A stretch of DNA of 64,000 bases from Eggerthellaceae bacterium (GCA_017432445.1 JAFRJC010000172.1:1-64000); one strand, 5' to 3'. Numbered from the stretch's first letter, positions 1 through 8,608 are shown. Translations and numbers: made by a program. The notes: generated from the letters alone by a model not told the origin.

Positions 1-44
1 CCCCTCGGGGCTCGGCGACCTGAACAATCACCATGCTAGAGGGG

Positions 45-138
45 AAGGGTCTTTTTGGCAAAGCCTAAGTACCCACCACCCGCACAGCGGGTGGTTGCAT
101 GTGCCGCGCTACGCGCGGCACAGGGTTGAAGACCCTTG
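45..138. other. Cluster of nested hairpins, possible mobile-element end or structured RNA
   Basis: An outer inverted pair (AAGGGTCTT at 45-53 and AAGACCCTT at about 129-137) encloses two strong hairpins: ACCACCCGC/GCGGGTGGT at about 76-95 and GTGCCGCGC/GCGCGGCAC at about 101-121. A smaller GGC/GCC hairpin lies at 57-66. No gene covers the stretch. Such multi-hairpin ends occur in IS200/IS605-like elements and their miniature derivatives, but no transposase is visible because the window starts here. The function is unknown. Confidence 0.35.
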
Positions 139-139
139 A

Positions 140-184
140 AAACAAAATGCCGCGCTTCGTCAAAAGAGCGAAACGCGGCATTCT
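140..184 (-). terminator. Terminator of rpsA
   Basis: On the minus strand the sequence just after the rpsA stop forms a stem with arms close to AATGCCGCG and CGCGGCATT, followed by TTTTGTTTTC. This is the standard form of an intrinsic terminator. Confidence 0.8.
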
Positions 185-207
185 CATGCAACGATAAGAC
201 TCACCGT

Positions 208-1455
208 TTATTCGGCAGCGGGCTCTTCCTCGACAGGAGCTTCAGCAACCTCGTCGGCTTCGACGGCCTCGGGGGCCTCGGCCTGATCGCGACGCGGCTT
301 GCGGGCTTGGCGATCTTCGACGGCGACCGACTCGTCGATCTCGATGTCGATGCCCAACTCGGTCGCGGCAGCCTTCATGGACAGGCTGATGCGACGACGC
401 TCGGGGTTGATCTCCATGACCTTGACCTTCACCACGTCGCCAACCTTGACGACCTGTGCCGGGGTCTCGATGTGGCGCGGAGCCATCTCGGAGATGTGCA
501 CCAGGCCTTCGGTGGACTCGCCCAGCGCGACGAAGGCGCCAAACGGGACGATCTTGGTAACGGTGCCGTCGACGATGGTGCCATCCGGATAAGCCTCGAC
601 GAGCTGTACCCTCGGATCGGGCTGGGTCTGCTTCAGGCCCAGAGAACTGCGCTCGCGGTTCAGGTCGACATCGAGCACCTCGACCTCGACTTCCTGACCA
701 ACCTTCACGACCTCGGACGGATGGTTGACATGGTTCCAGGAGAGCTCGGAGATGTGCACCAGACCGTCGATGCCACCCAGGTCGACGAAGGCGCCGAAGT
801 CGACGATGGAGGAGACGGAGCCCTTCAGGCGCATGCCCTTGGTGAGCTTGGCCAGAATCTCGGCGCGCTCGTTCTTGCGGCCCTCTTCGAGAAGCACGCG
901 GCGAGAGAGCACGACGTTGTTGCGGTTGCGGTCCATCTCGATGATGCGGGCTTCGATTTCGGTGCCCAGATACATGTCGAGATCCTTGACGCGGCGAAGG
1001 TCAACCAGGGATGCGGGCAGGAAGCCGCGAAGGCCGATGTCGATGATCAGGCCGCCCTTGACGACTTCGATGACCTCGCCCACGACGGGCTCGCCGGCCT
1101 TGAACTTCTCTTCGACGGAAATCCAGGAGCGCTCGTACTCTGCGCGCTTCTTGGACAGGATCAGGCGGCCGTCCTTATCCTCCTTCTGAAGGACCAGAGC
1201 CTCGATCTTGTCGCCCACCTCGACGAGATCGGACGGATCGGCATCCTTGCGGATGGAAAGCTCGCGTACGGGAATGACGCCTTCGGACTTGAAGCCGATG
1301 TCAACGAGCACCTCGTCGCGCTCGATCTTCACGATCGTGCCGTCAACTAGGTCACCCTCGTCGAATTCGGTGAGAGTGCCATCGATCATCTGATTCATCT
1401 GCTCGTCGCTGATGTCGGAGAAGTCGATGACGTTGGGATTCTTGATCTCGGTCAT
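208..1455 (-). CDS. rpsA: 30S ribosomal protein S1
   Basis: A 415-residue protein with four S1 RNA-binding repeats at about residues 34-104, 120-186, 206-275 and 292-361, then an acidic, Ala/Glu-rich tail. Typical repeat signatures are visible, such as VDFGAFVDLGG and GLVHISELS. E. coli S1 has six repeats; four is usual for Actinobacteria and many Firmicutes. S1 helps the 30S subunit bind and unfold mRNA. The start is the ATG at 1455, which has AAAGGGG upstream; the longer frame to 1512 adds residues unlike S1. The gene stands alone between its own upstream region and terminator. Confidence 0.96.
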   Translation of the reverse strand: MTEIKNPNVIDFSDISDEQMNQMIDGTLTEFDEGDLVDGTIVKIERDEVLVDIGFKSEGVIPVRELSIRKDADPSDLVEVGDKIEALVLQKEDKDGRLILSKKRAEYERSWISVEEKFKAGEPVVGEVIEVVKGGLIIDIGLRGFLPASLVDLRRVKDLDMYLGTEIEARIIEMDRNRNNVVLSRRVLLEEGRKNERAEILAKLTKGMRLKGSVSSIVDFGAFVDLGGIDGLVHISELSWNHVNHPSEVVKVGQEVEVEVLDVDLNRERSSLGLKQTQPDPRVQLVEAYPDGTIVDGTVTKIVPFGAFVALGESTEGLVHISEMAPRHIETPAQVVKVGDVVKVKVMEINPERRRISLSMKAAATELGIDIEIDESVAVEDRQARKPRRDQAEAPEAVEADEVAEAPVEEEPAAE

Positions 1456-1717
1456 AACGGACCCCTTTCGTTGTCGGGGACCCGTCAACATGATCGTCCA
1501 GCAGTTCACCATGTTCGCTTGCGCAACAACGCTTGCAGATGCAGCCGCGTAACAAACATGTCTCGGGGGCCAATATTCACTTACCTGCGCTTCTGCAGGT
1601 CAGAGCAGTATATCACTCAATACTGCACACTGTTGTCTGTTTTTCCCTCCTGCGCGTTTTCTGCACATAGCTTTTGGATTTCGCGCACTATGCCGACGAA
1701 AGGCGCGGTATGCATTC
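1456..1717 (-). promoter_or_regulatory. rpsA upstream region
   Basis: This noncoding stretch lies upstream of rpsA and must hold its promoter. A TATACT-like -10 lies near 1611-1616 on the minus strand, but no good -35 hexamer is found at the right spacing. A small hairpin (CCTGC/GCAGG) at about 1584-1597 would fall in the leader. Nothing else is recognised. Confidence 0.3.
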
Positions 1718-1753
1718 TAAAAAACGCTCGGCCAGCATGATGCTAGCCGAGCG
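1718..1753 (-). terminator. Terminator of the secreted-protein gene
   Basis: On the minus strand the arms CGCTCGGCTAGCAT and ATGCTGGCCGAGCG form a near-perfect stem followed by TTTTTTAG. It lies about 40 bases after the stop at 1792. Confidence 0.85.
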
Positions 1754-1791
1754 CGAAGAAGCCAGTTTTCTACTGTACTTGTTTTCCGACG

Positions 1792-2625
1792 CTATTTGAT
1801 GGTGACCGTCTTCCAGGAAGTCCACTTGCCATAGTATTTCCTGTTGTTCACCACGCGGTATGGACGGATACGCACCTTATAGGGCTTCGACGAACCGTTG
1901 TACTTTACTTTGGTGTTGTAGCGGTTGTAGAAGCTCTCGGTGCGCCAGAACGTGTTGTTCTTGGTCATCTTGCCCTGCCAGCTCCACCAAAACTCAATCT
2001 GGATCTTTTCGGTGTTGTACGAAGGCTCGTTCCACGACAGATTAAGCATATGATCGCTCTTCGAGGTCGCAACAAAGCCAGTAACCGTCGGCTTGGTGAT
2101 CATTTCCTTCAGGTAAATCTTGTAAGGAGGATACACCGTCTCGGCAAGACCTTTATCAATTACGTCACCACTATCGATATAGTTCGCACCGCTGCTGACA
2201 AAGCGCCAGAGCTCGATATAGTACACGGCATTGCGCTTGAGGTTCTTGAAAATCCATGTTTTACCCTTTTTTAAGGTGGTCGACATCATGGCAATGCGAT
2301 GCTGACCTGCATCGCGGATCGTGATGTAAATCTTGTAACCCTCGCTGGACGCCACCCTCAGCTTGTAACGGGAATCACGGTCGCTCGTAGTGAACTTGTA
2401 GTGGCAATTGTCGGCATTGCCGTTGAATTCCGACCTGCGCGTAATGTCCAGGTTCTTCCTATCGGCAGCGTAATTTAATACCGTCGCCCTCTCGATTGTG
2501 CTGCCACCAACGAGTTTGGGAACGGCAGCGTGCGCTTGCTGCGTCATGCCGATAGCCAAGGCGCATCCAATTGCCAACACGAGCGCCGCCATCAGCGCGA
2601 TGGTCCGCTTTTGTACTCGAGTCAT
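1792..2625 (-). CDS. Secreted protein with fibronectin-III-like C-terminus
   Basis: A 277-residue protein. Residues 1-33 form a classic signal peptide (basic MTRVQKR, hydrophobic core, then a cleavage site after AHA), so it is exported. The middle part is Tyr/Asp-rich and resembles bacterial pre-peptidase or Ig-like modules. From about residue 185 a segment with LSWNEPSY and Trp/Tyr spacing looks like a fibronectin type III domain. There is no LPXTG motif or C-terminal membrane anchor, so it is probably released or held non-covalently. The start has AGGAGG seven bases upstream. It has its own terminator and a candidate promoter, so it is a single-gene unit. Function unknown; adhesion or binding is an inference from the fold only. 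Confidence 0.75.
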   Translation of the reverse strand: MTRVQKRTIALMAALVLAIGCALAIGMTQQAHAAVPKLVGGSTIERATVLNYAADRKNLDITRRSEFNGNADNCHYKFTTSDRDSRYKLRVASSEGYKIYITIRDAGQHRIAMMSTTLKKGKTWIFKNLKRNAVYYIELWRFVSSGANYIDSGDVIDKGLAETVYPPYKIYLKEMITKPTVTGFVATSKSDHMLNLSWNEPSYNTEKIQIEFWWSWQGKMTKNNTFWRTESFYNRYNTKVKYNGSSKPYKVRIRPYRVVNNRKYYGKWTSWKTVTIK

Positions 2626-2660
2626 TCCATCCTCCTATTTAAGTGGACAAATCTTGCATG

Positions 2661-2690
2661 ATTCTAGCACGCATGCAGTACATTACCCAA
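2661..2690 (-). promoter_or_regulatory. Candidate promoter of the secreted-protein gene
   Basis: On the minus strand TTGGGT is followed after 18 bases by TAGAAT, about 36 bases upstream of the start at 2625. The -10 matches consensus at five of six positions; the -35 is weak. Confidence 0.4.
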
Positions 2691-2811
2691 AAGCATGAAA
2701 CGCAAAAGACCAGCGTGTGGGCGCAATTGACAGCAACCAGACACAGCATATGGCAAGTTTTTGCAACAATTCGCACCGTATGTAGTGCCCTGAGAAAGAT
2801 GTGTTTTTTTA

Positions 2812-4689
2812 TCAACGCACCTCGGAATAGGCCTCCAGCGTGGAAGCCGCAATTCCCTTCGCGTCGAGGCCGAGGTCGGCCAGGAGCTTGTCGGTCTTGC
2901 CGTGCGGAATGAACAAATCCGGTATGCCGAGCACTTTCACCGGAACGAGAGCTCCAAGACGGTTGACCTCCTCGAGCACGGCTGAACCAGCCCCGCCCGC
3001 CATGACGCCGTTCTCCACCGTGACGACAAGCTTGGTTTCAGCAGCTTTGGCAATGGCCTGCATGTCGAGAGGCTTTACCCAGCGCATATCCACCACGCGC
3101 GCCTGAATACCTTGCTCGGCAAGGATTTCCGCCGCCTCGAGCGCCGGCGCCACGCGGTCTCCAAACGCCAACAGCGCCATATCTTCGCCCGCTCGCACTT
3201 CGACGGACTCGCCTTCGTGCAAGACGGCAGGACGGGCCGGGATGGCTTCTCCCCTCCCGACTCCACGGGGATAGCGGATGGCATACGGCCCCTCGCCCTT
3301 GAGTGCAGTATGCAAAGCACAGGCAAGCTCGGCCTCGCTCGAAGGCGCCAGCACGCGCATGCCGGGAATCATCCGGCAATAGGCCATGTCAAAAACACCA
3401 TGGTGCGTCGGGCCGTCATCGCCCACCAAGCCAGCTCGATCGATTGCGAACACCACATTGCACCCGGGAAGCGCACAATCGGTGATTATCTGGTCAAACG
3501 CTCGCTGCAAGAACGTCGAGTAGATGGCCACGACCGGCTTCAGCCCACCGAAGGACAAGCCTGCGGCAAGGCCTGCAGCATGCTCCTCGGCAATGCCCAC
3601 GTCCACGAAACGGTCGGGGAATTCGAGCGAGAACTTCTCGAGACCCGTGCCCGTGCGCATTCCGGCGGTGATGGCAACGATTCGCTTATCGGCCCGCGCC
3701 TCGCGCATAATCACCTTCTCGAACACGTCGGTATACGTCGGCTTTCCCGCCTTCTTTGCACATGCTCCCGTAGTCCTGTTAAAAGGCCCGATTCCGTGGA
3801 AACGCACTGGATCCTTCTCGGCAGGTGCATAGCCGAGGCCTTTTTTCGTAACAGCATGTACGAGCACCGGACCGTCGGCTTCCAGGGCTGTGCGCAAGAT
3901 AGCTCTGAGGGCTGGGATATCATGGCCGTCAATCGGCGGCGTGCACAAGATGCCCAGCTGCTCGAACAGCACCGTTTCGGGTACGAAGAACTGCTTTAGG
4001 GAGTCCTTGGCGCTACGGCCGAACGCCACGAAGGCTTTTCCGATGGGGCCGCTCTCCTCGAGCCGCTCCTGCGAGTTGTCACGCGCCTGACGATAGCGCG
4101 CCGACGAACGTACGGCACCGAGATGCCGCTCGAGCGCACCGACGTTTCTCGAAATGGACATCTCGTTGTCGTTGAGCACAATGACCATGGGCAGCTGGAG
4201 CTGGCCGATGGTGTTGAGAGCCTCGAAGGCCATGCCGCCCGAAAGCGCCGCATCGCCGATGAGCGCGACGATCTTTTCGTCGGTGCCGCGCAACTCACGC
4301 GCCTTGGCCAAACCGAGCGCCACCGACAGCGAATCAGAAGCGTGACCAGCCGTATGAACATCATGCGGACTCTCGGAAGGCTTCGGGAAGCCAGATAGCC
4401 CCCCGTAGGTGCGTAGCGTGTCGAACTCGTCGCGCCTCCCCGTAACCAGCTTGTGAGCATAGGACTGATGGCCGACATCGAACACGAACCGATCCTTCGG
4501 GGAGTCAATAAGCGAGTGGACCGCCAAGATGATGTCGACCGCGCCCAACGACGGGGCCACGTGACCACCCGTCTTGGAGGTGGTGTCCACGATCTGCTCA
4601 CGAATCTCGGCGGCGAGAATCTTCAGCTCGTCATCGCTGAGGAGCTTGAGATCAGCTGGTGATGTTATGGCATCGAGAAGGCGCAACAT
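2812..4689 (-). CDS. dxs: 1-deoxy-D-xylulose-5-phosphate synthase
   Basis: A 625-residue, full-length thiamine-diphosphate enzyme that condenses pyruvate with glyceraldehyde 3-phosphate, the first step of the MEP isoprenoid pathway. Visible family marks are GGHVAPSLG and DVGHQSYAHKL near residues 40-80, the cofactor motif GDAALSGGMAFEALN near 145, VGIAEEHAAGLAAGL with the catalytic Glu near 365, and the transketolase C-terminal domain. The ATG at 4689 has GAGG six bases upstream. A GTG at 4701 would overlap the xseB stop (TAGTG) but has no ribosome site. It is the last gene of the asp23-nusB-xseB-dxs group; no clear terminator follows. Confidence 0.96.
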   Translation of the reverse strand: MLRLLDAITSPADLKLLSDDELKILAAEIREQIVDTTSKTGGHVAPSLGAVDIILAVHSLIDSPKDRFVFDVGHQSYAHKLVTGRRDEFDTLRTYGGLSGFPKPSESPHDVHTAGHASDSLSVALGLAKARELRGTDEKIVALIGDAALSGGMAFEALNTIGQLQLPMVIVLNDNEMSISRNVGALERHLGAVRSSARYRQARDNSQERLEESGPIGKAFVAFGRSAKDSLKQFFVPETVLFEQLGILCTPPIDGHDIPALRAILRTALEADGPVLVHAVTKKGLGYAPAEKDPVRFHGIGPFNRTTGACAKKAGKPTYTDVFEKVIMREARADKRIVAITAGMRTGTGLEKFSLEFPDRFVDVGIAEEHAAGLAAGLSFGGLKPVVAIYSTFLQRAFDQIITDCALPGCNVVFAIDRAGLVGDDGPTHHGVFDMAYCRMIPGMRVLAPSSEAELACALHTALKGEGPYAIRYPRGVGRGEAIPARPAVLHEGESVEVRAGEDMALLAFGDRVAPALEAAEILAEQGIQARVVDMRWVKPLDMQAIAKAAETKLVVTVENGVMAGGAGSAVLEEVNRLGALVPVKVLGIPDLFIPHGKTDKLLADLGLDAKGIAASTLEAYSEVR

Positions 4690-4700
4690 GGATGACCTCA

Positions 4701-4916
4701 CTAGATGTCTTCCCCAATGTGCGCTTCATCAGCTGTTTCGTCGGCCTCATCCGTCCCGATCTCCAGCATATCGCCCACCTTCAAACCCAATGCGACAGCT
4801 TCCTCGAAGAGGTCAAGCGCCTCATCGAGTGGCATATCTGGACTTTCAACGGCCTCGGCGATGACCTCGAGGCGCTGTTTGACGGCCCCGAAATCTTGTT
4901 CGGGCGCATGCTCCAT
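4701..4916 (-). CDS. xseB: Exodeoxyribonuclease VII small subunit
   Basis: A 71-residue acidic protein with the XseB pattern: two helices with RLEVIAEAVESPDMPLDEAL and DLFEEAVALGLKV. It binds the large subunit XseA to form exonuclease VII, which degrades single-stranded DNA. XseA is normally encoded next to XseB, but no xseA is present in this window; nusB lies immediately upstream instead. The acidic tail after residue 50 is longer than in E. coli. Gene spacing is tight (10 bases after nusB, 11 before dxs), supporting co-transcription. Confidence 0.88.
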   Translation of the reverse strand: MEHAPEQDFGAVKQRLEVIAEAVESPDMPLDEALDLFEEAVALGLKVGDMLEIGTDEADETADEAHIGEDI

Positions 4917-4926
4917 GACAGACCCC

Positions 4927-5424
4927 CTATTCGGTCAACTGGGCTGACATGTCGCCTTCGTCAATGCCGGAGTCTGCTTTGCCTTGTTCCGCGGACTGCA
5001 CAGCTCCCTGCTCCTCGGCGCGGGCAATACGGCCTAGAACGCCGTTGACGAAACGGGAGGAGTCATCTTCACCGCCGTACAGCTTTGCAAGCTCAACAGC
5101 CTCGTTGATGGCGACGGAAACGGGGACTTCATCGACATAGAGCATCTCGTACACCGCAATGCGCAAGATGACGCGATCGACTACGGGCATACGGTCCACC
5201 GCCCAGTTTTCGGAAGTGGACGCTAGCCTCGCATCGATATCGGCAACATTCGCGCTCACGCCGGCGATAAGCGCTTCTGCGTATTCCGAAACCGCTATAT
5301 CGCCATCCGGATATGAGCCTTCCTCGACGATGGTTACTGCGTTGGTTTCGGTGATATCGCTTGAATACAGCACCGCGAGCGCGCCTTCACGAGCGCGCCT
5401 GCGATCATGCCTTCTACTTGACAT
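4927..5424 (-). CDS. nusB: Transcription antitermination protein NusB
   Basis: A 165-residue all-helical NusB-fold protein. The N-terminal RRRAREGALAVLYSSDI is the Arg-rich, boxA-binding start of the family, and VSVAINEAVELAKLYG with SRFVNGVLGRIAR is the characteristic C-terminal helix pair. It acts with NusE/S10 on rRNA transcription. The chosen ATG at 5424 gives the usual length; an upstream frame to 5472 overlaps asp23. The C-terminal extension of about 25 residues is low-complexity. It is probably translationally linked to asp23, which ends 13 bases upstream. Confidence 0.93.
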   Translation of the reverse strand: MSSRRHDRRRAREGALAVLYSSDITETNAVTIVEEGSYPDGDIAVSEYAEALIAGVSANVADIDARLASTSENWAVDRMPVVDRVILRIAVYEMLYVDEVPVSVAINEAVELAKLYGGEDDSSRFVNGVLGRIARAEEQGAVQSAEQGKADSGIDEGDMSAQLTE

Positions 5425-5437
5425 GGGTTCCCGCCGT

Positions 5438-5785
5438 CTAATCTTCGAACTGGATGCCGTCGATATACACATCGACGTAGCTTACCTTGGCTCCCACCTG
5501 GGTGTTAACCGCATCCGCGATGGCTTGGCGCACGCTGGCCGCAACATCGGGCAGGACATAGCCGCTCTTTACGGACACGCGAATAGCAACTTCGAGCTCG
5601 CTGTCCTCGTTCACGCTCACATCGACGCCCTGTGTAGAGGGTTTTCCGCCGATGAACGTACGAATGGTACTAGTGGCGAGGTCGCCCACGGCGGCGACGC
5701 CGGCCACATCGCAGGCCGCAAGCGAAACGATGGTCTCAAGGACGCCAGGCGCAATGGCCAGGCCCTCTATGTTCAAATCCGCCAT
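5438..5785 (-). CDS. Asp23/Gls24 family envelope stress protein
   Basis: A 115-residue Asp23/Gls24 (DUF322) protein. Family signs are the start GLAIAPGVLETIVSLAA, the central VDVSVNEDSELEVAIRVSV strand and the end QVGAKVSYVDVYIDGIQF. In Firmicutes such proteins form a membrane-associated layer, and the gene before nusB is typically this family. AGGAGA-like sequence lies just upstream of the ATG. The gene opens the asp23-nusB-xseB-dxs group after the efp terminator, although read-through from efp is possible. Confidence 0.9.
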   Translation of the reverse strand: MADLNIEGLAIAPGVLETIVSLAACDVAGVAAVGDLATSTIRTFIGGKPSTQGVDVSVNEDSELEVAIRVSVKSGYVLPDVAASVRQAIADAVNTQVGAKVSYVDVYIDGIQFED

Positions 5786-5850
5786 GATAGTCTCCTATCC
5801 GGGTTTCTCGTCTTCAGGCAGCGCTCGACGCTAACTGCTCGAAATAGTAA

Positions 5851-5889
5851 TTATAGAAGAAGGCCGCCGCCCGCCAGGCAGCAGCCTTC
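5851..5889 (-). terminator. Terminator after efp
   Basis: Minus-strand arms AAGGCTGCTGCC and GGCGGCGGCCTT pair over 12 positions with a five-base loop, followed by the T-rich TTCTATAATT. The TATAAT inside the tail could also be a -10 element for asp23, though no convincing -35 precedes it. Confidence 0.75.
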
Positions 5890-5920
5890 CAAAGATACGA
5901 ACACGACACAACGCGCACTA

Positions 5921-6481
5921 TTAGACGCGCTTGACGAAGCGGCCGTCGCGGGTATCGATCTGCAGGACGTCGCCGACCTCGACATACATCGGAACCTGAA
6001 CCGTGGCGCCGGTTTCGAGCGTGGCGGGCTTGGTGGAACCCTGAACCGTATCTCCCTTGAAGCCGGGCTCGGTTTCGGCTACCTCCAGCTCCACGAACAT
6101 CATGGGCTCGATGCCGATGAGCTCGTCGCCGGCATACTGCAGGGATACCTCGTCGTTCTCCTTCAGCCATTTCTGCACGTCACCGACAACATCGGCCCCA
6201 ATGGCCTGTTGCTCGTAGGTATTCGTGTCCATGAAATGGAAATCAGCGCCATCGTTGTAGAGGTACTGCATCTTGCGGGTTTCCATGCGCACGGAGTCGA
6301 ATTTCGTGCCAGCGTTGAACGTGTTGTCCACGATACGGCCCGTGCGGACGTCACGCAGCTTGGTGCGCACGAAGGCGCCGCCCTTACCAGGCTTTACATG
6401 CTGGAACTCTACGATCGTCCACAGCTTGCCGTTGTACTCGATGCACATGCCGTTTTTGAAATCTGCGGTGCTGATTGCCAT
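5921..6481 (-). CDS. efp: Translation elongation factor P
   Basis: A 186-residue, full-length EF-P. It relieves ribosomes stalled on polyproline. Three domains are recognisable: KOW-like (residues 1-65), OB central (about 68-125) and the OB C-terminus ending DTRDGRFVKRV. The tip loop reads KPGKGGAF, with Lys33 at the position that is modified in many species. This matches the Firmicutes/Actinobacteria form rather than the Arg form. efp lies 65 bases downstream of the aroQ-pepP gene, a very common arrangement (aminopeptidase P next to EF-P). Confidence 0.97.
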   Translation of the reverse strand: MAISTADFKNGMCIEYNGKLWTIVEFQHVKPGKGGAFVRTKLRDVRTGRIVDNTFNAGTKFDSVRMETRKMQYLYNDGADFHFMDTNTYEQQAIGADVVGDVQKWLKENDEVSLQYAGDELIGIEPMMFVELEVAETEPGFKGDTVQGSTKPATLETGATVQVPMYVEVGDVLQIDTRDGRFVKRV

Positions 6482-6546
6482 GTTTTCCTCCCGTCGGCTT
6501 ACCGCTGCACAACGGAAGCCCTCTTAATCCACTTATATTCGAACCG

Positions 6547-8289
6547 CTAAATTATAACCATTTCGTGGCCGAGCTGCGTGAAGACTTCGTAGCCCCTCGA
6601 CGTCACCACACCACAATCCTCGAGACGCATGCCGAATTCGCCCGGCAAGTAGATACCAGGCTCCACGGTGACCACGTTGCCGGCAACCAAGGGGGCATCG
6701 TTGCGTGGATTCAAAACGGGCTGTTCATGCACATCGATGCCCACGCCATGCCCGAGGCCATGCCCCATGCGTCCCTCGAACCCGCCTTCGGCAAGCACGC
6801 GTTCGGCGAGTTCATGGGCTTGTTTTCCCGTAACGCCTGGCTTCAAGAAGGCCTCGACCTCTTCATTTGCGCGTCGGAGCACTTCCCATGCGTCGGCGAG
6901 GCGCGCGTCGGGCTTTCCCAGGAATACGACGCGCGTCATGTCCGAGCAGTAACCATACGCCTTGGCGCCGAAATCGATGACAACGCATTGGCCCGCCTCC
7001 AGCCGCGCCTTGCCCGGGATTGCATGAGGATCGGCGCCATTGGCTCCTGTTGCCACGATTGAGCTGAATGCCAAACCCTCACCACCGTGGCGCAACATGT
7101 AATCCTCGAGCTCGATCTGCACCTCCCGCTCGGTCATCCCCGGGCGCGTGAAGCTGACGATGTGGACGAAGGCGGCATCGGTTACCGCCTGCGCCGCCAA
7201 AAGACGGCTGAGCTCCGAAGCATCCTTGACAGCGCGCAGCCCCAAGACGACGTTACTCGTCGCTTCAAGCGAATCGACCCCTATGGCTTCGACGAGCTTC
7301 GCGTATTCTGCATAGGTGATCGAATCCTCGATGGCCAACTTGCCTTCGAGTTCATCTCCTTCGCCTGCAATCAGGCGCTTTGCAAACTCTATATGGCTTA
7401 TGCGCTCATCGCTTACATCTAACGGTATCCCTCCTTGCTGCACCTTGTTGCGCAAGGCGTTGGAGTAACGCGAGTCGGTGTGCAGACAGGCAACACCATC
7501 TGCAACTAACAACGCATGCGCCCGCTCCTCGTCGAAGACGCCATCGATGCCTGTCAACCACTTGATATCGGAAGTGTTGCGCAGGTAGAAAGCCCGGACC
7601 CCCAGCTGTGCGGCAACTGCCCTCAGGCGTGCCTGTCTTCCAGCAGCCAGCTGTGCCGGATCGGCGGCTGCCACGTCCTTGTCATACGGCGCTGCAAAGT
7701 TCTCTTCGTCGATTCCGCCTGACGGAGGATCTGCCTCTTCATCTGCGGAGATGAGGTCTTCATCGCCAGCCGAATCCTGCTCGCAACCGGTAACTTTCAC
7801 AGCGCAACCCTGCGGGAAGCGCTGCTCGTAGTCCTCGCCCAAACGAACGGGTTTGGCAGCTTCGCACAACACGTCTATTGCGCGGAAATAGCCTTCGAAA
7901 CCCAACCCCGCCACCTGCGCCAGACACACGGGCGCAATGACCGAGGTCCGCCTGAAAGCCTCGCGGCTGCTCACATCGGAGAGATGGACCTCGATGACGG
8001 GAATGTCGATTGCCGCAACGGCGTCGCGCAGGGCATATGAGTAGTGCGTATGGGCGCCCGGATTGTACACGATGGCGTCGAAGCGGCTCATGGCGTCCTG
8101 GATGATATCGATGAGCTCGCCTTCGCCGTTAGACTGGAAGCATGTCACGTCGATACCGCGCTCACCTGCATAAGCAGCCACTTCCCGTTCCAAATCGGCA
8201 AGCGTGCGCGATCCGTACACCTCGGGTTCACGCGTTCCCAACATGTTGAGATTTGGCCCGTTGAGCAACAGAATCTTCTTCAGCTCCAT
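6547..8289 (-). CDS. Fused type II 3-dehydroquinate dehydratase and Xaa-Pro aminopeptidase
   Basis: A 580-residue fusion of two complete enzymes. Residues 3-150 are a type II dehydroquinase (AroQ): LNGPNLNMLGTREPEVYG with Tyr25, NPGAHTHYS with His82, and IEVHLSDVSSRE. It dehydrates 3-dehydroquinate to 3-dehydroshikimate. Residues about 190-580 are a creatinase-N/M24 peptidase with all five metal ligands: Asp439, Asp450, His514, Glu543 and Glu557. It removes N-terminal residues before proline. An acidic linker of about 40 residues joins them. No stop or frameshift separates the halves. The ATG at 8289 has GAAAGG eight bases upstream. The gene sits between aroB and efp, so the fusion joins the natural neighbours at both ends. 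Confidence 0.93.
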   Translation of the reverse strand: MELKKILLLNGPNLNMLGTREPEVYGSRTLADLEREVAAYAGERGIDVTCFQSNGEGELIDIIQDAMSRFDAIVYNPGAHTHYSYALRDAVAAIDIPVIEVHLSDVSSREAFRRTSVIAPVCLAQVAGLGFEGYFRAIDVLCEAAKPVRLGEDYEQRFPQGCAVKVTGCEQDSAGDEDLISADEEADPPSGGIDEENFAAPYDKDVAAADPAQLAAGRQARLRAVAAQLGVRAFYLRNTSDIKWLTGIDGVFDEERAHALLVADGVACLHTDSRYSNALRNKVQQGGIPLDVSDERISHIEFAKRLIAGEGDELEGKLAIEDSITYAEYAKLVEAIGVDSLEATSNVVLGLRAVKDASELSRLLAAQAVTDAAFVHIVSFTRPGMTEREVQIELEDYMLRHGGEGLAFSSIVATGANGADPHAIPGKARLEAGQCVVIDFGAKAYGYCSDMTRVVFLGKPDARLADAWEVLRRANEEVEAFLKPGVTGKQAHELAERVLAEGGFEGRMGHGLGHGVGIDVHEQPVLNPRNDAPLVAGNVVTVEPGIYLPGEFGMRLEDCGVVTSRGYEVFTQLGHEMVII

Positions 8290-8607
8290 ACGACGACCTT
8301 TCGCCTTGCGAATCATGTCTTTGCATCATTGTAACGCCCTCGCATAGAAACGGCCTGCCCAGACGTCAGCTTCGCGGGGATTCTTCGCGCCTCGCACTCG
8401 GAATGACAAAGAGCAGCGTTCAAGATGACAAGTTATGAGCTCTTTTCATGCAGTTATTGAAGCTATTTCGGCCACTTCGAAGGGCGTGAGCGATTCCACA
8501 GCCACTGCTTTGATTCATCCAAATGCTCGGCGAGGACAAGCGAATGCCCTTCAAACTGGCCGAAATGGCGAGCAATCTGGAAGATATCGCATCTGCGGCA
8601 AAACGCA
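8290..8607. other. Intergenic stretch between aroB and the aroQ-pepP fusion
   Basis: This 318-base stretch has no secure gene. Positions 8375-8413 (GGGGATTCTTCGCGCCTCG then GGAATGACA) resemble a short dispersed sequence often seen in bacterial intergenic DNA. Minus-strand reading frames after the aroB stop look gene-like in pieces but change frame (see the short open frame at 8420-8608). Confidence 0.4.
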
Positions 8608-8608
8608 T
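8420..8608 (-). pseudogene. Short frame or gene remnant after aroB
   Basis: An ATG overlaps the aroB stop (TGATG), which would allow coupled translation of a 62-residue peptide. Its composition is Ser-rich and unconvincing. A neighbouring frame ends with a plausible coding segment (SLTPFEVAEIASITA, then stop near 8454), suggesting that a small gene here has lost its frame. No family is recognised. This could equally be noncoding DNA. Confidence 0.2.

Noticed and set aside
136-1350. A 404-codon plus-strand frame over rpsA
   Set aside because: It is opposite the clear S1 gene, has no ribosome site and a composition typical of antisense frames in GC-rich DNA.
5159-6550. A 463-codon plus-strand frame over nusB, asp23 and efp
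   Set aside because: It crosses several conserved minus-strand genes and a terminator; no coding signs of its own.
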